Assembly: GCA_937876375.1 (NCBI GenBank)
Contig: CALEHY010000027.1
Coordinates: forward strand, 1 to 64,000
Length of the DNA: 64,000 bases
Direction of reading: 5' to 3'
Origin: an uncultured Clostridia bacterium
Lineage (GTDB): Bacteria > Bacillota > Clostridia > Oscillospirales > Acutalibacteraceae
Made by a program: the position numbers and the translations under genes. Shown in pieces: positions 50,265-59,233 of the stretch. The notes under the pieces are model-generated. The model was not told where the DNA came from and ran no database searches. It saw nothing but the letters and a program-made list of their open reading frames with translations. The stretch's first letter is position 1; every line of letters starts with the position of its first letter.

Positions 50265-50330
50265 GACTCCCACCATCTCCACCAAAACCAAAGCACCCTT
50301 GTGGTGCTTTTTTGTTTTGGTGAATGAGAA
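50265..50330 (+). repeat. 66-bp direct repeat, copy 2
   Basis: Same 66 bp with A-to-C and C-to-T changes. The repeat starts inside the tRNA-like T-loop, the usual crossover point of tyrosine integrases at ssrA. The 88 bp between the copies holds a hairpin (AATGCTCCGGTGGAGCATTT) and no gene. This and the remainder of the gap to 50567 contain no coding frame I support. Confidence 0.95.
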
Positions 50331-50567
50331 ACCTTTTGCTTTTGTTCCAAATGTTCAGCATGAAATATTGAAAATTAAAATCGCATTCTTTTTAGGAAAC
50401 GGATATTTTATCAGGAACAACTGGAATACTGAATTCTTCTTTGTTTTTACATAGTTTTTTGAAAAAATCTAGTAATGCAACCGAAAGGTTACATAATGGA
50501 AAGTGATAGTTGATTGTTATGTTGGGTTATTTTTGTTATCATTAACTCATCAAAGGAGGTATTGATA

Positions 50568-51080
50568 ATGGAATTTAACGAAAATCTGAGGATTTTGCGA
50601 AAGGAGAAGGAATTTTCGCAGGAGTATTTGGCAGAAAAGATGAATGTGTCACGCCAGACTATTTCAAAATGGGAGAATGGATCGGCAATGCCTGATATGA
50701 AAAAGGTGGTAGAGCTTGTTGAATTGTTTGGCACTAGTATGGACGAGCTGTTGGGCACTACTGTTGCTATACAAAAGCAAGGTCAAGTGTCTGTTGGTCG
50801 TATTCAAGCATATGCTTATTCGCTCACAAGGGTGCAAGTAAGAGTTGTTGAGAAGAAGATGAGAAAAAGAACAACGATGATGCTGGTATTAATTGTAGCA
50901 CTTGTTGGAGCGTTGATATTTACTAATATTTCGTTTTCTATTAAGAGCAACACCTTGCATAAGCAAATCAATGATTTGCACTATGTGATAGTTAATAGCT
51001 ACAATATAAAGCATGATGGTGAGCTAACGGTGTATGACAGCTCTAATCAAAAAGCAAGTAATGTCGATAATGATGAATAA
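50568..51080 (+). CDS. XRE-family regulator with a membrane helix
   Basis: A 170-residue protein; AAAGGAGGT upstream supports the ATG at 50568. An N-terminal helix-turn-helix (about 5-60, with LAEKMNVSRQTISKWENGSAMPD) is followed by a TM helix (about 103-125) and a short outside tail. Such membrane-tethered Cro/CI-type regulators respond to envelope cues. The MATE gene next door may be its target. Confidence 0.87.
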   Translation: MEFNENLRILRKEKEFSQEYLAEKMNVSRQTISKWENGSAMPDMKKVVELVELFGTSMDELLGTTVAIQKQGQVSVGRIQAYAYSLTRVQVRVVEKKMRKRTTMMLVLIVALVGALIFTNISFSIKSNTLHKQINDLHYVIVNSYNIKHDGELTVYDSSNQKASNVDNDE

Positions 51081-51086
51081 TCGCAC

Positions 51087-51127
51087 AAAAGCAATATTCG
51101 TGAGAGAATATTGCTTTTATTTTTTTA
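51087..51127 (+). terminator. Terminator after the XRE gene
   Basis: Stem AAAAGCAATATTC / GAATATTGCTTTT then TATTTTTTT. Confidence 0.88.
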
Positions 51128-51164
51128 TACATTGTGATATAATGTGTTCATTTGGAGATTGTGT

Positions 51165-52508
51165 ATGAAAAAGAATGGCAAAATTACAGATTTGACCGTT
51201 GGTAGCACATGGAAGCTTTTGCTAATGTTTGCATTGCCAACGCTGTTGAGCAATCTGTTTCAACAATTTTATAACCTAGCTGACACAGCGATTGCAGGGC
51301 ATATTCTTGGTGATGATGCTCTTGTTGCTATTGGTGCTAGCTCGTCTGTGTACAGCCTCGTTTTTACCTTTGCTATGGGGCTTAATGGTGGATTTGGTAT
51401 CGTGTTTGCACAATGCTTTGGGGCAAAGGATTATGATGAGCTGAACAAGGCTGTGGCAAAATCACTCGGCATTAATATCATCGTGTCGACTTTTATCTGT
51501 GTGATGAGCTTGGTATTCATCAAGCCGATTTTGGTGATGATGAACACACCTAGTGCGTTGATTAATGATGCTCATAGCTATATCCTTATTATACTATGTG
51601 GCGCTTATGTGTCGATGCTGTACAACCTTGAGTCAACTATTTTGCGTTCGCTTGGTGACAGTAGGACACCATTATATTTTTTGATTTTTTCTAGCGTTGT
51701 TAATATTTGTCTTGATATTGTATTCATCAAATATATCGGTCTTGGCGTTAAGGGTGCTGCACTTGCAACAGTGATTGCACAGCTGCTGTCATCGGTGCTT
51801 TGCCTTGGCGTTATTATTAGGAATTACAAGATTATTCATCTTGAGAAAAGGCATTTTCTTCGTGATAGTGCTATGTTGTCCAGGCTTTTTTCTGCTGGTA
51901 TGACTATGGCGCTGATGAACTCGATTTTCTCTATTGGTTCGCTGATTATGCAGAGGTCAATCAACGCTCTTGGCGAGGTGATTATTGCGTCACACTTTGC
52001 ATCAAGGAAGATTGCAGAGATATTTATGTCGCCATTAGTGACGATTGGTACCTCGTGCTCAACCTTTGTTGGACAGAACTATGGCGCAAAGAAATATGAC
52101 CGAATCAAGCAGGGAATTAGGGTCAGTGCTCTGTATGCTCTTGGCTTTTCTGTGGTGGCATTCTTCATTTTGTTCTTCCTTGGTGGTCGATTTGCTGGAC
52201 TCATTACTGGTACAAAAAATGCAGAGGTCATCGCTAATGCTAGTATGTATTTGAGGATAAACGCACCGTTTTATTTTGTTTTGGGTATGCTGTTTGTGTT
52301 GCGATTTTCTATTCAGTCAGTCGACAGAAGAACACCACCTCTTATCTCCAGTAGTATGGAACTTGGCACGAAGATTTTGGCTGCATTCGTGCTGATACCA
52401 TCATTCGGTTATCTTGGTGCTTGTGTAGCAGAGCCTATTAGCTGGTGCTTGGGTGCTGTTTATCTGCTGTTCACCTTTAGTAGCACACTAAAGAGGATAA
52501 ATGAATAG
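51165..52508 (+). CDS. MATE-family efflux transporter
   Basis: A 447-residue protein with 12 helices; TTGGAG precedes the ATG at 51165. LPTLLSNLFQQFYNLADTAIAGH and GGFGIVFAQCFGAKDYD are family motifs. It is only distantly like the MATE at 22013. Probably a Na+/H+-driven drug or metabolite antiporter. Confidence 0.92.
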   Translation: MKKNGKITDLTVGSTWKLLLMFALPTLLSNLFQQFYNLADTAIAGHILGDDALVAIGASSSVYSLVFTFAMGLNGGFGIVFAQCFGAKDYDELNKAVAKSLGINIIVSTFICVMSLVFIKPILVMMNTPSALINDAHSYILIILCGAYVSMLYNLESTILRSLGDSRTPLYFLIFSSVVNICLDIVFIKYIGLGVKGAALATVIAQLLSSVLCLGVIIRNYKIIHLEKRHFLRDSAMLSRLFSAGMTMALMNSIFSIGSLIMQRSINALGEVIIASHFASRKIAEIFMSPLVTIGTSCSTFVGQNYGAKKYDRIKQGIRVSALYALGFSVVAFFILFFLGGRFAGLITGTKNAEVIANASMYLRINAPFYFVLGMLFVLRFSIQSVDRRTPPLISSSMELGTKILAAFVLIPSFGYLGACVAEPISWCLGAVYLLFTFSSTLKRINE

Positions 52509-52611
52509 GACTGTATATTGACAGATTTGGGCATAAAATTTATAATATATTTGTATATTTATTAACAAATTTGGGCTACAATAGGTAGAACAAAATGAGA
52601 GTGAGATATTT

Positions 52612-53550
52612 ATGTTATCATTAATCATTCCTTGCTATAATGAGCAGGATAATGTAAAAAGATTTTTTGATGAGGTTAATACTGTTTTTGCTGGTAGGGT
52701 GCTTGACTACGAGTTTGTGTTCGTTGACGATGGTAGCAAGGACGATACAGCGAAGAATTTGAGACAGCTATATCGCTCATCATCTAATGCAAAAATTCAG
52801 ATTATCACCTTTAGCCGAAATTTTGGCAAGGAGTCTGCTATTTATGCAGGGCTGGAGAATTGCAAGGGTGACTACGCTGTTATCATTGATGCTGATTTGC
52901 AACAGAGACCAGAGGTCGTTTTGGATATGCTAAGTGAGATGAGTGATGACGAGAGTCTTGACTGTGTTGCAGCGTATCAGGACAAACGCAAGGAGAACAA
53001 GCTCGTCGCTGGTATGAAATCTTGCTACTATAAGGCTATCAACAAGCTGTCTGAGATGGAATTTGTCGATGGAGCGTCTGATTTTAGACTTATGCGTCGT
53101 GCTATGATTGACGCTATATTGGATATGACGGAGTACCACAGATTTTCAAAGGGCATATTTAGCTGGGTCGGATTTAATACCAAGTATATTCCTTATGAGG
53201 TGGACGAGCGTCATAGTGGTGAGACAAAGTGGAGCAATCGCAAGCTGCTCAGATACGCTATCGAGGGTCTGTTTGCATTTTCTACAGCACCAGTGCATTT
53301 TGCTACCTATGTTGGACTAGCATCATCTGCACTTGCGATGATATATATGGTTGTCGTTATTTTGCAAAAGCTTATTTTTGGTATCAATGTGCCTGGTTAT
53401 CCAACCCTTGTTGCGCTAATTCTGTTCATCGGTGGTATTCAGCTGTTTTGTATGGGTATACTGGGTGAGTATATCTCGAAGATTTATATCCAGGTTAAGA
53501 ACAGACCTATCTATATTTTGAAAGAGCATTTGGATAATGAAAAGGATTAA
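52612..53550 (+). CDS. GtrB-like glycosyltransferase family 2
   Basis: A 312-residue protein: the GT-A domain with SLIIPCYNEQDNVKRF, FVDDGSKDDT and IDADLQQRPE (DXD), followed by two TM helices (about 235-260 and 270-290). GtrB-type enzymes transfer a sugar to undecaprenyl phosphate in the inner leaflet. It overlaps the next gene (GtrA) by 14 bases, which supports a GtrAB pair for surface-polymer glucosylation. Confidence 0.92.
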   Translation: MLSLIIPCYNEQDNVKRFFDEVNTVFAGRVLDYEFVFVDDGSKDDTAKNLRQLYRSSSNAKIQIITFSRNFGKESAIYAGLENCKGDYAVIIDADLQQRPEVVLDMLSEMSDDESLDCVAAYQDKRKENKLVAGMKSCYYKAINKLSEMEFVDGASDFRLMRRAMIDAILDMTEYHRFSKGIFSWVGFNTKYIPYEVDERHSGETKWSNRKLLRYAIEGLFAFSTAPVHFATYVGLASSALAMIYMVVVILQKLIFGINVPGYPTLVALILFIGGIQLFCMGILGEYISKIYIQVKNRPIYILKEHLDNEKD

Positions 53551-53995
53551 GGAATTGTGCAAAAAGCATAGCGAGGTGATACTATATATCATCTTTGGTG
53601 TGCTGACTACGGTGGTTAATTTCGTCGTATTTTGGCTGTTTTCACGGCTTTTTGGCGAAAAAATATATCTAGTCAACAATGCTTTGGCGTGGGTGATTGC
53701 TGTTGCATTCGCTTATGTGACAAACAAGCTGTTTGTCTTTGAGTCGAGGAGCTGGAATGCAAAAATCGTCGCTAGAGAGGTTGTCGAGTTCCTTGGAGCA
53801 AGATTGTTTTCGCTTGCTGTTGAGGAGGGTGGACTTTGGATATTCGTTAGTCTGTTAGGATTTGACAAAATCTCGCTTGATATCGCTAGCGCAGTGATTA
53901 GTGGTCAGATTATCGCAAAGGTAATCCTTGCTGTAATTGTCGTTATATTAAATTACATTTTTAGCAAATTCATTATATTTAAAAAAGGAAAATAG
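53537..53995 (+). CDS. GtrA-family flippase-like protein
   Basis: A 152-residue protein with four TM helices (YIIFGVLTTVVNFVVFWLF, NALAWVIAVAFAYVTNKLFVF). The GtrA family is thought to flip the lipid-linked sugar made by GtrB. Coupled to the upstream gene by overlap. Confidence 0.92.
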   Translation: MKRIKELCKKHSEVILYIIFGVLTTVVNFVVFWLFSRLFGEKIYLVNNALAWVIAVAFAYVTNKLFVFESRSWNAKIVAREVVEFLGARLFSLAVEEGGLWIFVSLLGFDKISLDIASAVISGQIIAKVILAVIVVILNYIFSKFIIFKKGK

Positions 53996-54023
53996 CATTT
54001 GGATTTCCAAATGCTATTTTTTT
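53989..54023. terminator. Bidirectional terminator
   Basis: Stem AAAATAGCATTTGG / CCAAATGCTATTTT then T-run between convergent genes. Confidence 0.88.
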
Positions 54024-54931
54024 ATTATTCCTTTTAGGAAACTGAATATGTTTTGCTTGTCTTCGTAGTAGAATTCTTGACCAAATTGTCTTGCAGTGCC
54101 AAGCTCGTATGGCAGGTTGAATTCGCAAGTGCCATATCCACTGACAAAATATTCCTTTATACCAAGGCCGTTTAGGATAAAGCTGTTGACCTCGCTCGTT
54201 TTGTTCTTTTCAAATTCGTAGTCTGGGCATGGGAATAGCGCAATCTCTGGCTTGATAGCAGAATATAGCTCCTTTGGTGCACCATCAAATCCGTGGTGGG
54301 ATATCTGCACGAATTTGGCATTTAGCTTGTCAGCCTTGTTCTCTAGTAGATACTTTGTGCCAATTTTTTGTGTATCACCAAGGAACAGAATTTTTTGTCC
54401 CTCACACTCGACAGATAACACAACGGAGTAATCGTTGAATGGCGCATTGTCGACCTGTATATCGTTAGGTGTGCACAGCACCTCGATTTTTACTCCACCG
54501 ATATCGATGATATCGTTAGTATTTAGCTTTTGGGTAGGGATAAGGTCGCTGATGCCCTCTACTATTCTGTAGAACTCGTCCACAGTGGCTAGGTCATTTT
54601 TCTTCTTATCCCATCTGCCCTTTGCCTTTTTCAAATCAAGGTCTTGAAAATTAAAGTACAGCTTTTCAATAATGGCACCTTCCATATAGTGCCTAACGAA
54701 ATTCATAAAACAGCCAATATGGTCCTGATGACCGTGGGTGAAAAACCATCCTCTTATCACTGGCCAAGGGTTAACGGTGTGTGATTTTAGTAGTGAGAAC
54801 AGTCTCATATCCTCGCCAGGAGTGAAATATCCACCATCTATGATAATATAGCTTTCGTCATCTAGTTGGATGACATAGCTCATACCACAGTTAACCTCGC
54901 TGTTGTCTAGCTCTAATTGGTATAGTTTCAT
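54014..54931 (-). CDS. Metallo-beta-lactamase-fold hydrolase
   Basis: A 305-residue protein from the ATG at 54931 (TAATATG overlap with nadE). The fold shows FFTHGHQDHIGCF (HxHxDH), ILFLGDTQ and ISHHGFDGAP, as in ComEC-type MBL domains, but with no TM helices. Metal-dependent hydrolase of unknown substrate, possibly a nucleic acid or lactone. Confidence 0.82.
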   Translation of the reverse strand: MKLYQLELDNSEVNCGMSYVIQLDDESYIIIDGGYFTPGEDMRLFSLLKSHTVNPWPVIRGWFFTHGHQDHIGCFMNFVRHYMEGAIIEKLYFNFQDLDLKKAKGRWDKKKNDLATVDEFYRIVEGISDLIPTQKLNTNDIIDIGGVKIEVLCTPNDIQVDNAPFNDYSVVLSVECEGQKILFLGDTQKIGTKYLLENKADKLNAKFVQISHHGFDGAPKELYSAIKPEIALFPCPDYEFEKNKTSEVNSFILNGLGIKEYFVSGYGTCEFNLPYELGTARQFGQEFYYEDKQNIFSFLKGIIKK

Positions 54932-54932
54932 A

Positions 54933-55658
54933 TTACTTGTTTGGGTCAAACATTGGCATCATCTCTAGCTTAAATAGATTCATAGCGTGACGACGGTCAA
55001 TATTTGCCTTCTTTTCCTCATCATTTATTTCGCCAGTTCTGATATATGTGTCAAGCTCTGCATAGGTGAAGCCAAGATTTTCTTCATCGCTCTTGCCACA
55101 TAGTCCGTCGATAGGTGTCTTGTCAACAAGAACGTCTGGCAATCCTAGTAGTCTGCCAATCTGCTTCATCTCGGTAACAGTGATATTGGCACAAGGGCTA
55201 AAATCACCGGCTGCATCGCCATATCTGGTTGAATATCCAACCCAGTCCTCTGACATATTGCAGGTGTTTGCAACTCGACCGTTGTGGCTTTGTGCAACAG
55301 CGTAAAGTGTTGTCATACGAACACGAGGTGGCATATTGATAACGCTTTGCTCACTCAACTCGAATGGGAAGCTGGCCTTTAGTCCGTCAACAGCGTCCTT
55401 GATATTGATGACATAGTGTTTGATATCAAGGTGCTTTACTAGTAGCTGAGCCATATCAATATCGTGCTGGTGGCCGCAAGGCATTAGCACTCCGATAACT
55501 CTGTCCTTGCCAAGTGCCTCAACACATAGCGCTGCCACAATAGAGCTATCCTTTCCACCAGAAATGCCGACGATGGCGTTGCATCCCTTACCATTCTCCT
55601 CGAAGAATTGGCGTATCCATTCGACACATTTGTCCTTTACTTCTTGTGCGTTGAACAT
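54933..55658 (-). CDS. nadE: NH3-dependent NAD+ synthetase
   Basis: A 241-residue protein with the pyrophosphatase loop GISGGKDSSIVAAL, NTCNMSEDWVGYSTRYGDAAGDFSP and KTPIDGLCGKSDEENLG. The short form lacks a glutaminase domain and therefore uses ammonia. It makes NAD+ from deamido-NAD+. It follows the YbaK-like gene by 14 bases in a three-gene leftward operon. Confidence 0.94.
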   Translation of the reverse strand: MFNAQEVKDKCVEWIRQFFEENGKGCNAIVGISGGKDSSIVAALCVEALGKDRVIGVLMPCGHQHDIDMAQLLVKHLDIKHYVINIKDAVDGLKASFPFELSEQSVINMPPRVRMTTLYAVAQSHNGRVANTCNMSEDWVGYSTRYGDAAGDFSPCANITVTEMKQIGRLLGLPDVLVDKTPIDGLCGKSDEENLGFTYAELDTYIRTGEINDEEKKANIDRRHAMNLFKLEMMPMFDPNK

Positions 55659-55672
55659 ATATTTTGTCCTCC

Positions 55673-56224
55673 TTATTCTTCCACATGCAATGGCAAATCA
55701 ACGATAATAGGCTTGTGATTTACTGCTGGGAGAAATTTGTTTAATATGTCATCTGTTGCTATCCTTAGACTGCTGGTGCAAACACAAGGGTGACAGCCTA
55801 CTGTGTCATCCTCGATGACTGGCTTGTCGATGACTAGTTGAACATGATTGTCCTTGTCGTTCATCAGTCCCATAACGGACACAGCACCAGGCTGAATGTC
55901 TAAATATTCTAGCATGTACTCCTCTGATGCAAAGGATAGTCTAGCACAGCCAAGCTGACTGGTAATATCCTTTGTTTTGAATGGCTTGTCACCAGGCATC
56001 ATTAGGAGATAGAACTCTGTTTTTTGTCTGTTGCAGAGGAATAGATTTTTGCAAATCTTTGCACCAAGGGTATCCTCAATTTTGTTGCAAGCGTCCATAT
56101 TATCAGCACTGTCGTGGTCAACACGAGCGTAGGATATGTCAATACTGTCGAGAAAATTGTAAACCTTGACCTCTCTATCCAGTCTGTTATCAGTGCTTTG
56201 TGGTCGTCCGTTTTCTAGCTTCAT
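55673..56224 (-). CDS. YbaK/ProX-type aminoacyl-tRNA deacylase
   Basis: A 183-residue protein of the YbaK/prolyl-tRNA editing family: YARVDHDSADNMD, CKNLFLCNRQKTEFYLLMMPG and a conserved GAVSVMGLMNDKDNHVQLVID. Free-standing ProX-like proteins clear Ala-tRNA-Pro. First in the nadE operon. Confidence 0.88.
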   Translation of the reverse strand: MKLENGRPQSTDNRLDREVKVYNFLDSIDISYARVDHDSADNMDACNKIEDTLGAKICKNLFLCNRQKTEFYLLMMPGDKPFKTKDITSQLGCARLSFASEEYMLEYLDIQPGAVSVMGLMNDKDNHVQLVIDKPVIEDDTVGCHPCVCTSSLRIATDDILNKFLPAVNHKPIIVDLPLHVEE

Positions 56225-56367
56225 ATTATCACCTTGGTCTATTATATCATTAATATCATAAGAAGAAAAGAAAAAGTTATTTGTACAAACTTATTTATGT
56301 GAAAAAATTGTTTATTTCTTTTGTCACTGGTGGTATAATGTAGAAAAATTATTAGGTAGGTGCTAAT

Positions 56368-57462
56368 ATGTTCGATGATACATTTAGTGGTGTGAAGAAG
56401 GATTTTGGCTTTGGCTGTATGAGATTAAATCTGCTCGAAAATGGTGAGGTCGATATTGACAATTTTAAGGCAATGATAGATGAGTATATGGCTCAGGGAT
56501 TCAACTATTTTGACACAGCTCACGGATATATTAATTACAAGAGTGAGGCTGCTATCAAGGAATGCCTAGTAAAGCGTTATCCTCGTGATAGCTACATTTT
56601 GACTGATAAATTGTCAGAAGGATTTTTTCAAACAGAGGAGGAGATTTTGCCTCTTTTTGAGCATCAGCTAGAGCGTTGTGGTGTAGATTATTTCGACTTT
56701 TATCTAATGCACGCACAGAATGCCGAGTATTTCGAAAAATATCAGAAGCTACACGCCTATGATATAGTTAATGATTTGATTAAGCAAGGTAAGATAAAGC
56801 ACCTTGGTATCTCATTCCACGATACAGCAGACGTGCTAGACCATATTTTGACTCATCGCCCAGAGATTGAGGTCGTTCAGCTACAGTTCAACTATCTTGA
56901 TTTTGAGGATGAGCGTGTGCAGAGTAGGGAATGCTACGAGGTCTGCGTTAAACATAACAAGCCTGTTATCGTTATGGAGCCAGTCAAGGGTGGTCGACTT
57001 GTTAATCTACCACTTGCAGCACAGCGTATTTATGATGAGCTTGGTGGTGGTAGCAACGCTAGCTATGCTATCCGTTTTGCAGCAAGCTTTGATAATGTTA
57101 AGATGGTGCTTTCTGGTATGAACGACGTGGCACAGATGATGGATAATCTTGGCTATATGAAGGACTTTAAGCCACTTGATGATAAGGAAAAAGATGCAGT
57201 ATCAAGGGTTTGTGATATACTCAAAAATCAAGATATTATCGGTTGCACAGCCTGTGAGTACTGTGTTAATGAGTGCCCTATGGGCATTCCTATTCCTACT
57301 GTCTTTGCATCAGTTAATGATAGCAAACTTGACCCACAGCAGAGCGTTGATGCAGAGCTTATCGCCAAATCAGCAGAATGTATCAAATGTGGCAAATGTG
57401 AGCATATCTGCCCACAAAAGATAGAGATTAGAGCTCAACTAGAGCAAATCTCAAAGCTATAA
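56368..57462 (+). CDS. Aldo/keto reductase with C-terminal ferredoxin domain
   Basis: A 364-residue protein. The AKR barrel (about 1-285) has NYFDTAHGYINYKSE (Asp, Tyr) and LTDKLSE. The C-terminal part has two Fe-S motifs, CTACEYCVNECP and CIKCGKCEHICP, each for a [4Fe-4S] cluster, which lets electrons flow to or from ferredoxin. The substrate is unknown. TAGGTAGG lies before the ATG. Confidence 0.9.
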   Translation: MFDDTFSGVKKDFGFGCMRLNLLENGEVDIDNFKAMIDEYMAQGFNYFDTAHGYINYKSEAAIKECLVKRYPRDSYILTDKLSEGFFQTEEEILPLFEHQLERCGVDYFDFYLMHAQNAEYFEKYQKLHAYDIVNDLIKQGKIKHLGISFHDTADVLDHILTHRPEIEVVQLQFNYLDFEDERVQSRECYEVCVKHNKPVIVMEPVKGGRLVNLPLAAQRIYDELGGGSNASYAIRFAASFDNVKMVLSGMNDVAQMMDNLGYMKDFKPLDDKEKDAVSRVCDILKNQDIIGCTACEYCVNECPMGIPIPTVFASVNDSKLDPQQSVDAELIAKSAECIKCGKCEHICPQKIEIRAQLEQISKL

Positions 57463-57499
57463 AACATTATAAGAATAGTCAAAATGCCCACAATATTAT

Positions 57500-57541
57500 G
57501 ATATGCACCTCCAAAAGTGTCTAACTTTTGGGGTGCATATC
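57500..57541. repeat. IS-end-like near-perfect palindrome
   Basis: GATATGCACCTCCAAAAG (57500-57517) and CTTTTGGGGTGCATATC (57525-57541) pair with a single bulged base around TGTCTAA. From memory the sequence resembles the terminal repeats of IS3-type elements (TGCACCCCAAAAGTTAGACA), but no transposase is present. It may be an insertion scar or a terminator. Confidence 0.5.
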
Positions 57542-57600
57542 ACATCTGGTCGGGGTTTATAACAATAATGTCCGGTTTTCTTTGCATAGCAAATCCTCAC

Positions 57601-57642
57601 AAAAACATAAATATGTACAAATAATAACATATTTATGTTTTT
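57601..57642. repeat. Perfect 16-bp inverted repeat
   Basis: AAAAACATAAATATGT, ten bases, ACATATTTATGTTTTT. AT-only stems give weak hairpins on both strands. The 294-bp gap 57463-57756 holds this, the palindrome and a terminator, and no gene. Confidence 0.7.
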
Positions 57643-57701
57643 ATTGCAATTGTTTCTGTATAAAGTTGTCGCAATACCAAAATTATCTGTAATAGTGCAT
57701 T

Positions 57702-57745
57702 AAAAAAATCCGATATTCCTCTTTATGAAGAATATCGGATAGTTT
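57702..57745 (-). terminator. Terminator of the DUF5692-HypA-oxidoreductase operon
   Basis: Stem ATCCGATATTC / GAATATCGGAT with TTTTTTTA on the minus strand. Confidence 0.85.
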
Positions 57746-57756
57746 TTATATATGAA

Positions 57757-58851
57757 TTATTTGTTTGCTTCGGCAGCTCTTGCCATAGCGATTTGGAAAT
57801 CCTTTTGATCTGTGAAGATCTCATACTTGTAAGGATTCTTGTGCTGCTCCTTTGAACGCTTGATGATAGCTGTTAGGCAGATTACATTTGCTGCAAGTGC
57901 GATGATAGCTACTACGCCCTGAGCTGTTGGACAAGCAGAACCTGCTGTTGCGTTTAGCTGCTGGCTTACGTCAACCATTGTTCCGTTTGCATTCATTGCA
58001 ACGTCAATGTTCTTGTATAGTACTGGAAGTACAGTGAACTTTGAATGGTTCTGGAACATTGGTACAACCTGTGCGAACATACACCATAGTGCAAGTGTGT
58101 TTGCTCTGTTCTGAATCCAGCCACCCTTGTTCCAGAATGCGTTTGCAAATGTTGGAGCAAGTAGAAGAGCAAGACCACAGTACCAAGTGTGATTTGGTAG
58201 GTTGTTGTATGTGTACTCAAAGTTCCATAGGTCGTATGCGATGATGAAGCACCATGTCATATCTGGCCATAGCATATCCTTTTGGTCCTTTGATGAATAG
58301 ATACCGAACCAACCTGTCATACATAGAATGTTTAGGATACCAGCGATACCGTTGAGTATATTCCACCATCCACCGTATAGTAGGACGCCCTCACTTGAGT
58401 ACCACCAGCCACCAGCCATACCACCAGCAGTCATACCCTTGATAGCTGACTCGAAGTCTGATGCAACAGCGATAAGAATGTTGATAGCAACGATTACGAA
58501 TGGATAAACCTTGAACCACTCAACCTTGCCCAGCTTGCCCCAGTGATACTTTAGAATCATGAAGCCGATACAACCTACTGTTGCAGCATAAAGCTTTGCG
58601 TAGTGGAACCAACCATTCATCTCAACGACTGTTGGATTTTCGGTTCCCCAGAAACCAGATACACCCTTTGCAGCCAAAACATTAACAACAATAAAGTAAA
58701 CAGTCAATACTGCTGGTAATGCTAGGAAACAAATAATGCCACCTGCTTTTGTGCGTCTTGCAAATTCGTTTACAAGAACTAGTCCGGCAAATACAAGCAC
58801 CCAGCCAAGTAGCTGATATAGGCTCATATCACCATAAATTTGGAATAACAT
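57757..58851 (-). CDS. DUF5692-like multi-pass membrane protein
   Basis: A 364-residue protein with about nine hydrophobic helices, many tryptophans (GGWWYSSEGVLLYGGWWNILNG, WNFEYTYNNLP) and an acidic end. From memory it matches the DUF5692 family, of no known function. It is third in a leftward operon with HypA and a large Fe-S flavoprotein, so it could be a membrane anchor or electron/ion port for a redox complex. Confidence 0.7.
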   Translation of the reverse strand: MLFQIYGDMSLYQLLGWVLVFAGLVLVNEFARRTKAGGIICFLALPAVLTVYFIVVNVLAAKGVSGFWGTENPTVVEMNGWFHYAKLYAATVGCIGFMILKYHWGKLGKVEWFKVYPFVIVAINILIAVASDFESAIKGMTAGGMAGGWWYSSEGVLLYGGWWNILNGIAGILNILCMTGWFGIYSSKDQKDMLWPDMTWCFIIAYDLWNFEYTYNNLPNHTWYCGLALLLAPTFANAFWNKGGWIQNRANTLALWCMFAQVVPMFQNHSKFTVLPVLYKNIDVAMNANGTMVDVSQQLNATAGSACPTAQGVVAIIALAANVICLTAIIKRSKEQHKNPYKYEIFTDQKDFQIAMARAAEANK

Positions 58852-58885
58852 TTCGTTTTTCCTCCCCTAAAAAATATTTGTATTA

Positions 58886-59230
58886 CTATACTGCTTCGAT
58901 TTCCTTAATACTTACCTCATTGCCTTGTACAAGATAGGTGTTTTCACTATTACAGTGTGGACATATCTTGCCATTTGCGACAGTGTCGTATGTATTACTG
59001 CAATCTTCACAGTATGTTAATGCCTTTATCGTATCGACCTTGAGTGTCGCATTCGGCATAAAATCAGTTCGTTTTACAGCCCAGTCCCAGCAATCTGTTA
59101 GATAGTTTGGAATGACTGTTGACACCTCACCAATCTCCAGTGTGACCGATTTGATTTCGGTCACATTGTTCTCCTTTGCAACTCCCTCAAGTGTGTCGAT
59201 AATGTGAAAAACAATTCCTAATTCGTGCAT
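58886..59230 (-). CDS. hypA: Hydrogenase/urease nickel chaperone HypA
   Basis: A 114-residue protein: start MHELGIVFHIIDTLEG (MHE is the nickel site), SVTLEIGEVSTVIP and two CxxC pairs (CEDC and CPHC) of the zinc site. HypA gives nickel to [NiFe] hydrogenase with HypB. No HypB or hydrogenase is in the window, so here it may serve a different nickel enzyme. It starts three bases after the oxidoreductase stop. Confidence 0.92.
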   Translation of the reverse strand: MHELGIVFHIIDTLEGVAKENNVTEIKSVTLEIGEVSTVIPNYLTDCWDWAVKRTDFMPNATLKVDTIKALTYCEDCSNTYDTVANGKICPHCNSENTYLVQGNEVSIKEIEAV

Positions 59231-59233
59231 AAA

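Noticed and set aside
50091..50454. Short frames over the tmRNA 3' repeats
   Set aside because: They run through a structured RNA gene and its terminator copies; no ribosome binding sites.
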